Shown: piece after piece, positions 7,193 to 12,694 of the stretch | Layout: every line of letters begins with the position of its first letter | How positions within the stretch are numbered: position 1 is the stretch's first letter | Assembly: GCA_964390555.1 (NCBI GenBank) | Contig: CAYMJU010000147.1 | Location: 1 to 12,694, forward strand | DNA: 12,694 nt | Direction: 5' to 3' | DNA from: CAVTWS01 sp964390555 | GTDB lineage: Bacteria; Actinomycetota; Acidimicrobiia; Acidimicrobiales; SHLQ01 | Made by a program: the position numbers and the translations under genes | The notes under the pieces: generated by a model | What the model was told of the DNA's origin: nothing | What the model saw: only the letters and a program-made list of their open reading frames with translations | Databases searched by the model: none

Positions 7193-7767
7193 ACGGGCAG
7201 CCCCGACCGCCTGGCGAGCCGATCGTCGTCGGCGTCACCGGCCACCGATGGGTTGGACCGGCCACCGAGGGTCTCCACGATGCGGTAGTGGCGCTGTTCG
7301 GCTGCCTGTCGCGAGTCGCGCGTGACGAACGGCGCCCGCTGACGGTGTTGTCGAGCCTGGCCGAGGGGGCCGACCGGCTCGTCGCCCACGAGGGTCTCCG
7401 CCACCGGTTAGCCCTCGACGTGATCCTGCCTCTTGACGCCGGCGACTACGCCCGAGATTTTCCCGATACCGCCGACGAGTTCGCCGACCTCCTCGGCCGC
7501 GCCCGTCGCGTCGATGTCGTCCCCCCGGCCGGGGATCGCACCGACGCGTACCTGGCCGCTGGCATCGCGGTGCTCGCGCGAGCCGACCTGCTGGTCGCGA
7601 TCTGGGACGGACAGCCCGCACGCGGACGCGGGGGAACCGCCGAGATCGTGGCCGAGGCTCGAACCGCGGGGTACCCGCTGGCTTGGTTACACGTCGGTCC
7701 TGCCGATGGAGGTGAGTTCGGAACATACGAGGCGACCCACAAGGAGCGGTGGCCATGGCCCGCCTGA
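7189..7767 (+). CDS. SLOG-like Rossmann-fold protein (putative nucleotide/ligand-binding partner of the RyR protein)
   Basis: A 192-residue soluble protein without signal peptide or membrane segment. The start is a GTG in a GTGA overlap with hemL. The fold pattern resembles the SLOG (SMF/DprA-LOG) superfamily: a first strand and glycine loop VGVTGHR at residues 14-20, a second strand with LSSLAEGADRLVA at 54-66, ILPLDAGDYARDF at 79-91, and LLVAIWDGQPARGRGGTAEIV at about 134-154. The GHR after strand one, the SLAEGAD loop and the final WDG...GGTAEIV are where SLOG proteins bind nucleotide-derived ligands. The exact SLOG subfamily was not determined. It overlaps the downstream RyR-domain gene, so the two probably form one functional unit. 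It may sense or process a nucleotide that the RCK/RyR protein responds to; that role is inference. Confidence 0.72.
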   Translation: MNGQPRPPGEPIVVGVTGHRWVGPATEGLHDAVVALFGCLSRVARDERRPLTVLSSLAEGADRLVAHEGLRHRLALDVILPLDAGDYARDFPDTADEFADLLGRARRVDVVPPAGDRTDAYLAAGIAVLARADLLVAIWDGQPARGRGGTAEIVAEARTAGYPLAWLHVGPADGGEFGTYEATHKERWPWPA

Positions 7768-9482
7768 CTCGAGTGGCGCAGACCTTGTGGCACCCCCGGC
7801 ATCGATGGAAGTCGCTGCTTGCGGGCTGGCTCGCGGTAGCCGGCCTCGCGCTCTGGGGGCTGTACGCGCCCGACGCCGACGCCCTCGGTCTCGGCTTCTG
7901 GGACAAGCTGTACCTGCTGCCCGACGTGTACAGCTTTGGCCTCGGCAACGACGTGGCCGCCGTCGATGCCAAGATCCAGGCGGCGCGTTTCCTCGGTCCG
8001 GGCGTCGCCGCGGCGTCGTTCTTCCAGGCCAGCGCCGTGTTGTTCCGCGAGCAGATCGACGATTGGCGGCTGCGCCGGCTGCGGGGCCACGTTGTCGTGT
8101 GCGGGTCGGGCGAGAAGGGGGGACGCATCGCCGTGGACTTCTGCCGCCAAGGCCGGCCGACGGTCCTGGTCGACCATGACCCGGCGGCACGTTGGCTCGC
8201 CGCCGCCAAGCGCGCCGGCGCCTTCGTCGTCGTCGGCGATGCTGCCGACACCGAGGTCCTCGCGCGCGCCGGGGCCCGGCGAGCCGCCGACCTGGTTGCG
8301 ATCACCGGCTCGGACAGCCGCAATGTGGAGATCACCACGACGGTGCGCCAGGTGCACCTGCGAGGCGACCGTCCTCTGCAATGCACCGTGCACCTGCTCG
8401 ACGGCGAGCTGTGCAACCTGCTCAGGCTCGAGGAGGTGCGCAGCGTGGGGCGGGGCGTGCGCACCGACTTCATGAACGTGTTCCAGCGCGGCGCCCGGTT
8501 CTGGCTGCACGAGGCCGATCCGTTCGGCCAGGAGCTCGAGGAGTTGCCCCACATCGTCATCGTTGGCGTGGATGAGCTGAGCATCGAAGTTGTGGTGGCG
8601 CTCCTACAGCAGTCCGCCGCTGTCGAGATCCCATTCTTCGCGCCGCGGGTCACGCTGGTGGCACCGGAGGCGAGCGACCAGCTGGCCCAGCTCCGCCTCG
8701 ATCATCCGCATCTGCTCCGGGCCGGTGAGCTGGCGGCGATCGACGTCGATCCTCGACGTGTCAACGACTCGACGCGCGACGTTCTCACGGAACTGTTCGC
8801 CGCCGGCGGGGTCACGTCGGTGTTCGTGTGCGAGGCCGACGAGAGCGTGGCGTTGGCCACTGCGTTGACCGTCCAGCGGCTGCTCGGTTCGCGCCCGGCT
8901 CCCGTCCACGTTCGGACCGACATCGAGGGCGGTCTGGCGCACCTCCTCGAGCGATCGAGCCGCGACGGCGGGCCGACACTCGGGGGCTTCGGGCTGTACG
9001 ACCGCACGTGCACCGCCGCGGCGATCGACGGTGGAACGGCCGAGGTGCTGGCCCGGATGATCCATCTCGACTATCAGCGTCGGCGACGCTCCGGAACGGC
9101 GGTCGATGCCATGGGTGTCGACTGGGACGACCTGCCCGACGAGGCCCGGCAGTCGAACCGGTCCGCCGCGACCCAGATCGTCACCGGGCTGGCCTCGGTG
9201 GGGTGCTCGATCGTGCCGCTCTATCACTGGGACGACCGCGAGTTCGCCCTGTCCGAGGATCAGATCGACGATCTGGCCCGGTCCGAGCACGAACGATGGA
9301 TGGCGGAGCGCCAGGCTGCAGGCTGGCAATGGGGTGCCGCCCGCGACGACGCCGCGCGGCGCAACCCGCTGCTGGTGGCGTGGGACGAGCTGTCTGACAC
9401 CGACCGGCTCTACAACCGCGAGGCGGCCCGCGCCCTGCCGTCGCTGCTCGCCCGCGCCGGCTTCGCCATCGTTGTTCTGTGA
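7755..9482 (+). CDS. Membrane protein with 2 TM helices, TrkA-N/RCK domain, second RCK-like domain and C-terminal RyR domain
   Basis: A 575-residue protein overlapping the SLOG gene by 13 bases. The ATG at 7755 is preferred because AAGGAG (7741-7746) lies eight bases before it; an in-frame GTG at 7749 is too close to that site. Order: TM1 about 20-38 (LLAGWLAVAGLALWGLY), an outside loop with FWDKLYLLPDVYSFG, TM2 about 79-97, then a Rossmann domain with CGSGEKGG at 116-123 and acidic Asp140 ending strand two, as in NAD-binding RCK domains. A second Rossmann-like domain starts near 266 (HIVIVGVDELS), its glycine motif lost. From about 430 the RyR pattern appears: LARSEHERWMAERQAAGW at 507-524, then W526-G527, NPLL, WDELSDTDR and a final LLARAGFAIV. 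The layout recalls potassium-channel RCK proteins, but no TVGYG-type selectivity filter is present, so conduction is doubtful. A ligand-sensing membrane protein is likely; function unknown. Confidence 0.85.
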   Translation: MARLTRVAQTLWHPRHRWKSLLAGWLAVAGLALWGLYAPDADALGLGFWDKLYLLPDVYSFGLGNDVAAVDAKIQAARFLGPGVAAASFFQASAVLFREQIDDWRLRRLRGHVVVCGSGEKGGRIAVDFCRQGRPTVLVDHDPAARWLAAAKRAGAFVVVGDAADTEVLARAGARRAADLVAITGSDSRNVEITTTVRQVHLRGDRPLQCTVHLLDGELCNLLRLEEVRSVGRGVRTDFMNVFQRGARFWLHEADPFGQELEELPHIVIVGVDELSIEVVVALLQQSAAVEIPFFAPRVTLVAPEASDQLAQLRLDHPHLLRAGELAAIDVDPRRVNDSTRDVLTELFAAGGVTSVFVCEADESVALATALTVQRLLGSRPAPVHVRTDIEGGLAHLLERSSRDGGPTLGGFGLYDRTCTAAAIDGGTAEVLARMIHLDYQRRRRSGTAVDAMGVDWDDLPDEARQSNRSAATQIVTGLASVGCSIVPLYHWDDREFALSEDQIDDLARSEHERWMAERQAAGWQWGAARDDAARRNPLLVAWDELSDTDRLYNREAARALPSLLARAGFAIVVL

Positions 9483-9521
9483 ACGATTCCGTCCCACTGT
9501 GGGACGCAAGCGTTCACAGAA
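9475..9521. terminator. Long nested hairpin over the RyR gene stop, probable bidirectional terminator
   Basis: Outer arms TTCTGTGAACG (9475-9485) and CGTTCACAGAA (9511-9521) are a perfect 11-bp inverted repeat. Inside, CGTCCCA (9490-9496) pairs with TGGGACG (9500-9506) around a CTG loop. Between the stems, two T-A pairs are flanked by A-G and C-C mismatches. The outer arm covers the RyR stop codon. No T-run follows on either strand, as is usual in high-GC actinobacteria. Its place between a plus-strand gene ending at 9482 and minus-strand genes fits a shared terminator. Confidence 0.6.
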
Positions 9522-9533
9522 GCACGGATGGGC

Positions 9534-9686
9534 TCAGCGCCCTCGCACCAGGCGGTCGATCAGGGTGTCGATCTGGGGGAACGAAGCGCATGCGCATACC
9601 CGTCGCCGCCGGATTGGTGGTGAGGTCGCTGTTGTCTATGCGGACGGGTGACCAGTCGTGTCGACCGTGTGATGGTTCTGATTCAT
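9534..9686 (-). pseudogene. Possible small frameshifted gene (about 50 codons) after the propeller gene
   Basis: On the minus strand an ATG at 9686-9684 has AAGGAG seven bases upstream but reads only 16 codons (MNQNHHTVDTTGHPSA) to a stop at 9636. In another frame from about 9657 the text becomes protein-like and GC3-rich: DWSPVRIDNSDLTTNP, AATGMRMRFVP. After a five-G run on the plus strand (9575-9579) a third frame reads QIDTLIDRLVRGR and stops at 9534. Two compensating one-base shifts would join these into a 50-residue protein, and the span is an exact multiple of three. This could be a decayed gene, sequencing error, or chance. I recognise no family. It would be the last gene of the sigma/propeller unit and ends 13 bases from the hairpin. 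Confidence 0.3.
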
Positions 9687-9752
9687 CGTGTCGCTCCTTG
9701 GTCGCTCGCTAGTGGATCGCGGGTATCAGTTGGTCGGGTCAGGACGGGCGAT

Positions 9753-11186
9753 TCAAGCAATGGCGGTGAGTCGCACGGTCTGCCCGTCGGATGCCGCGAC
9801 CCACACCTCTCCGTTTCTGAGGAAGGGGAAGAGTTGCCCATCGAGGCCGGTGTCGACGGTTTCGACCACCGAGCGCGTGACCAGATCGATCTGGTACACC
9901 ACGCCGTCCGAGAAGGCGAGGCCGCTCGGCAACTCCTCAACAATGGTCTTGGTAACCCACAACGAGTCGCCGAGGAGCAGCGAGAAACCAAGCTGCGGTT
10001 CGAGGGTGATCGTGTCGGTCACCTCGGCCGTCGCCGTGTCGATGCGCACGACCGTGCCTTCGAGGCTCTGCTCGAGCCACAGTCCGCCGCTGTCGTCGAC
10101 CCCAGCCGGGAAAACGCCTCCACGGGCGTCGACGCCTGGGAGCGTCAACTGGTCGTTGAGAAGACCCGACTCGACGTCGAAACGCGCCACCGCGCCGAAG
10201 ATGTCAACCAGCCAGATGTCGTCGCCTGCCAGCATTGCGCTCGACTCACTCTCGAGCTCGTCGGGCAAGTCATACCGCTGGGCCTGCCCACTGTTCAGAT
10301 CCACGCGAGTCAACGCGTTCCCGGCATAGCCGCTGTCCTGAAGATGTGTGGTGAACGCGTTGTACGCCCACAGGCCACCATCGAGCTCCCCGATCCAGTC
10401 GCCCAAGTAGACGTCGCTGGAATACACAGTCACGGCGAGCGTTGTGAGGTCGATGCGCGTGTAGCCGGCGTCGGGGCAGCACGCCGGGCCCGTGACGGAC
10501 GAGCCTGCGGGCCTGCTAGTGACCCACAGTCCGCCATCGGCGATGATGAGATCGGTCGCACCGTCGGTGGACGGGACGATCGCGATCGTGTCGGTGACCG
10601 CGGCCGATGCCAGGTCGATCCTCACTACATCGCCGGTGCCGAACATCGAGACCCACAGCGCTTCGTCCGAGGCCACCAGGGAGATCACCGTGGCGCCCAT
10701 CGGCACGTCCACAGCGTCGCCCGTGGTGGTGTCGACGCGAACGACAGCGTCGTCCGCAGCGTTCGGAAACCAGATCGCGCCGCCGGCTTGCACTATGGGC
10801 TCGGGGCTTCCGGTCAATGCAGCAGCCTCGATCGTGATGACCTCCGAGGAGGCGGGACCCTCGGGGATCGGAGGAGCCGATGTCGCCGTGGTCGAGGCGG
10901 CCGTGGTCGGTGTCGTCGTCCCGGGTGCGGTGACGACGGGCTCTCTGTCGTCCGACCGTGTCACGACCAAGCCGACCACGAGCACAACGACAACGGCTGC
11001 GGCAGCCAGAGCACCGACCCGGCGTTTCCTCAACCTGGCCGGTGGCTCGTGAACGATCGACAGGTCGACCATCGTCACTTCGCGACCCTCGGCGCCGCGA
11101 ATCACCGCGGCGAGATCGGCTGCGCCCTGGCGCCGGCTGGCGTCGACGAAGTAGTCACGGATCTGGTCGGTCAACGGAACGTTCAC
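9753..11186 (-). CDS. Membrane-anchored beta-propeller protein, putative anti-sigma/sensor
   Basis: A 477-residue protein started by a GTG that overlaps the sigma-factor stop (GTGA). Residues 1-50 (VPLTDQIRDYFVDASRRQG...) are short, charged and cytoplasmic, and are the likely sigma-binding part; no HxxxCxxC zinc anti-sigma motif is present. A basic RLRKRR precedes one TM helix at about 57-75 (GALAAAAVVVVLVVGLVV). A Thr/Pro/Ala-rich linker follows at about 83-108. The rest, outside the cell, holds eight 'GGLWV...G.VVRID..T..V..TI' units, the pattern of Vgb/NHL/PQQ-type beta-propellers, making a seven- or eight-bladed wheel that ends in WVAASDGQTVRLTA. One blade carries an insertion with adjacent Cys236-Cys237. 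The role as anti-sigma sensor is inferred from coupling to the sigma gene and from topology; the ligand is unknown. Confidence 0.82.
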   Translation of the reverse strand: MNVPLTDQIRDYFVDASRRQGAADLAAVIRGAEGREVTMVDLSIVHEPPARLRKRRVGALAAAAVVVVLVVGLVVTRSDDREPVVTAPGTTTPTTAASTTATSAPPIPEGPASSEVITIEAAALTGSPEPIVQAGGAIWFPNAADDAVVRVDTTTGDAVDVPMGATVISLVASDEALWVSMFGTGDVVRIDLASAAVTDTIAIVPSTDGATDLIIADGGLWVTSRPAGSSVTGPACCPDAGYTRIDLTTLAVTVYSSDVYLGDWIGELDGGLWAYNAFTTHLQDSGYAGNALTRVDLNSGQAQRYDLPDELESESSAMLAGDDIWLVDIFGAVARFDVESGLLNDQLTLPGVDARGGVFPAGVDDSGGLWLEQSLEGTVVRIDTATAEVTDTITLEPQLGFSLLLGDSLWVTKTIVEELPSGLAFSDGVVYQIDLVTRSVVETVDTGLDGQLFPFLRNGEVWVAASDGQTVRLTAIA

Positions 11187-11644
11187 AGCGTCACCCCCAA
11201 TGACTTGCGGAGCCGTGTAAGCCCCCGCTCGGCATGGTTCTGCACCGTGGTCTTGGCTATGCCCAAGAGATCTGCCACCTCGCTCAAGGTCCATTCATGG
11301 CCGTACACCAACGTGATCACGACCCGCTGCTGCTCCGACAGGCTGGCGATCGCACCAGGCAATCGCGGCTCGACATCGGGCAACCGCTGGCTGACGACCG
11401 GCAAGAACACCGGACGTCGACGAGCGCCGCGTCGGGCCATGTTGCGGCCCACCCCGTACACGTAGCCGAAACGATTGTCCTTGGCGCTCACCACGTCCCA
11501 GTGCACCCACGCGTGGGCCAACGCGTCAGCCGCTGCGTCCTTGCCGGCCTGCGAGCCGAACGATGCCGTCAGAGCGTGCCGCAGCTTGGGCTCGATGAAC
11601 TCGGCCCACTCCGTGAACGAATCGACGAGGCTCTCGTTCAGCAC
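11183..11644 (-). CDS. ECF-like RNA polymerase sigma factor
   Basis: A 153-residue sigma-70 family protein, short as in the ECF group. Residues about 10-76 fit region 2 (core binding and -10 contact), including AAADALAHAWVHWDVV and RFGYVYGVGRNMARRGARR. Residues about 96-150 fit region 4: LPGAIASLSEQQRVVITLVY, then the HTH at about 119-140, TLSEVADLLGIAKTTVQNHA, then GLTRLRKSLG. The start is taken as the GTG at 11644 (MLNESLVDSFTEW when read as Met, with CTG second); a GTG eight codons upstream is possible, since neither has a strong ribosome site. Its stop overlaps the GTG of the membrane propeller gene, the usual sigma/anti-sigma arrangement. ECF factors often drive their own operon, but I could not identify a sure promoter. 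Confidence 0.85.
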   Translation of the reverse strand: MLNESLVDSFTEWAEFIEPKLRHALTASFGSQAGKDAAADALAHAWVHWDVVSAKDNRFGYVYGVGRNMARRGARRRPVFLPVVSQRLPDVEPRLPGAIASLSEQQRVVITLVYGHEWTLSEVADLLGIAKTTVQNHAERGLTRLRKSLGVTL

Positions 11645-11884
11645 ACGGCACCCCCAAGCAGGTCTCACCCCATGAGTGCGCGAACACCGTCGGTCGTACC
11701 ACAACGACCGCGCGATTTCTTTCGAGACGAAGAACACTCCTCCCGCCGGTCCCAGCGACCCTGGTGACCCGAACACTGCATGCTCATGGCGCACAACGGG
11801 CGCTTTCGAGCGGGTGGCGCGGACCCGAAAGGACGGGGTCGTAGCCGACATGCTCGATGGACGACTGATCCGCGTTTGCGCAGT
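11645..11884. other. 240-base gap between TPR gene and sigma gene, no gene seen
   Basis: No frame shows a protein-like product. It should hold the sigma operon promoter. The minus-strand pair GGGACC (11753-11748) and CGTC (11729-11726) resembles an ECF promoter, but the 18-base spacing is too long to trust. A weak 5-bp stem (GACCC/GGGTC) lies near 11822-11840, just after the TPR gene end. Confidence 0.4.
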
Positions 11885-12694
11885 TCAGGCGGACCGGGCG
11901 ATGAGGGCGTCGAGCTGGGGGATCATGGGGGCCATGCCGTACTGCTGGGCGAGCTGACGGGCCTGCTGGAGGAGCGCGACCCCTTCGGCCTTTCGGCCCG
12001 GGAGACCGGCGGTGATCTCGCCGCGGTTGGCGACGGCGATCACGTAACCACCGGCGTTGGCGATCTGCTGGCACAGTTGTTCCTGTTCGAGCAGCTTCGC
12101 CACCGCCGCCTCGTCGTCGCCGCGGGCGTGCAGAACCAGGGCCTGATTGCCGACGGCCGACTGGAGTCCGTTCAGATCGTTGGTCTGGCGGCAGATCTGT
12201 TCGGCCTCGACGAGTGGTGGCCAGGCATCGTCGGATCGGCCCGCCTGGTGCAAGGCGAGCCCCCGGTTGCCGAGCGCCATCTGCAGCGCTTGCTGGTTGT
12301 TGGCGGCCCGCGCTGCCGTCTCGGCCTCGGCTAGGAGCGGTTCGGCGGCGGCCGGGTTTCCGTTGTTCATCACCATGGTGCCCTGGTTGACGAGGGCGTG
12401 GGCGACAGCCGACGCGTCGCCGCTCGCCCGCGCCACCTCGACCTGCTCGGCCATCAGCAGCGGTATCGACGCAGCGTCGCCGAGCGCCATCTTGAGCTGA
12501 AGCCGGTTCTGGACGTTCTGGTTCAGCGAGACGAGGTCGTTCGTCGACCGCAGCAGCACGGCCTGTTCGTCGAGCGACCGAAGAGCACCCGCGTGGTCGT
12601 TCATCTGCGCGGCGACGGTGGCCTGGTTGCCGAGACACACGGCAAGGGGCCCGACGAGAGCGTGGTCGCGGCACAGCTGTTCCTGCTCGGCCAG
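11885..12694 (-). CDS. Protein of 40-residue TPR-like repeats, 5' end beyond the window
   Basis: The frame is open to the window edge, so only the C-terminal 269 residues are visible; an in-frame GTG at 12640 is probably internal. The sequence is a tandem array of helical repeats with an exact 40-residue period. The marks ALVNQG, ALGNRG, AVGNQA and AVANRG are each 40 apart, with LLAEAE, LVEAEQICR, LLEQEQLCQQ at fixed places between them. This is the longer TPR variant often found behind signalling or NTPase domains in actinobacteria and cyanobacteria, where it binds partner proteins. The last unit is degenerate (LLQQARQLAQQYGM), followed by a short capping helix. No membrane segment is visible. 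What the missing N-terminal part carries cannot be told. Confidence 0.85.
   Translation of the reverse strand: MAEQEQLCRDHALVGPLAVCLGNQATVAAQMNDHAGALRSLDEQAVLLRSTNDLVSLNQNVQNRLQLKMALGDAASIPLLMAEQVEVARASGDASAVAHALVNQGTMVMNNGNPAAAEPLLAEAETAARAANNQQALQMALGNRGLALHQAGRSDDAWPPLVEAEQICRQTNDLNGLQSAVGNQALVLHARGDDEAAVAKLLEQEQLCQQIANAGGYVIAVANRGEITAGLPGRKAEGVALLQQARQLAQQYGMAPMIPQLDALIARSA

Noticed and set aside
7235..8653. Minus-strand open frame of 472 codons under the SLOG/RyR genes
   Set aside because: The translation is low-complexity and Arg/Ser/Pro-rich, while the plus strand encodes well-formed domains.
7189..9482. Assigning the SLOG/RyR pair as an anti-phage defence system
   Set aside because: No nuclease, TIR, cyclase or other effector is adjacent. 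The neighbours are heme biosynthesis genes, so a defence role is not supported by the window.
9648..11465. Plus-strand open frame of 605 codons, the longest in the window
   Set aside because: It is antisense to the propeller and sigma genes. Its translation lacks recognisable domains and is rich in Arg, Gly and Asp, whereas the minus strand gives clear propeller and sigma motifs.
11726..11753. ECF-type promoter (GGGACC ... CGTC on the minus strand) before the sigma gene
   Set aside because: The spacing of 18 bases is longer than usual and the -35 is imperfect, so I did not list it as a promoter.
1..12694. CRISPR array, tRNA/rRNA genes, insertion sequences, riboswitches
   Set aside because: None were seen. 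The only regular repeat is the protein-coding TPR array at 11885-12694.

Overview
The window reads as chromosomal DNA of a high-GC actinobacterium. The evidence is the strong G/C bias at third codon positions, frequent GTG starts, ATGA/GTGA stop-start overlaps, -10-like hexamers 6-7 bases before start codons (leaderless mRNAs), and a mixed-metal-site HemB. The content would suit Acidimicrobiia or a relative, but that placement is an impression and was not tested.

Layout. (1) Positions 1-720: 3' part of hemD, cut by the window edge. (2) 758-4696: a tight four-gene cassette with 4-base overlaps throughout: SCP2-type thiolase-like protein, acyl-CoA ligase, crotonase, and a DUF35 zinc-ribbon/OB-fold protein. 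It looks like a CoA-thioester degradation module. The thiolase/DUF35 pair has the form of an Ltp2-like retro-aldolase. (3) 4885-7192: hemB and hemL, so the cassette splits a heme/tetrapyrrole (C5 pathway) gene cluster. (4) 7189-9482: a two-gene module joined to hemL by a GTGA overlap. It comprises a SLOG-like Rossmann protein and a 575-residue membrane protein with two predicted TM helices, a TrkA-N/RCK domain, a second degenerate RCK-like domain and a C-terminal ryanodine-receptor (RyR) domain. This is the most unusual part of the window. (5) 9475-9521: a long hairpin over the stop codon of the RyR gene, between convergent transcription units. (6) Minus strand, 11644 down to 9534: an ECF-like sigma factor, a membrane-anchored beta-propeller protein (putative anti-sigma/sensor) and a possible small frameshifted gene. 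(7) Minus strand, 12694 down to 11885: the C-terminal part of a protein made of 40-residue TPR-like repeats, cut by the window edge.

How they work together. HemL makes 5-aminolevulinate from glutamate-1-semialdehyde, HemB condenses it to porphobilinogen, and HemD closes uroporphyrinogen III. The SLOG/RCK-RyR pair probably senses a nucleotide or dinucleotide ligand at the membrane; its link to heme genes is positional only. The sigma/propeller pair probably links an extracytoplasmic signal to transcription. No tRNA, rRNA, CRISPR array or insertion sequence was seen.
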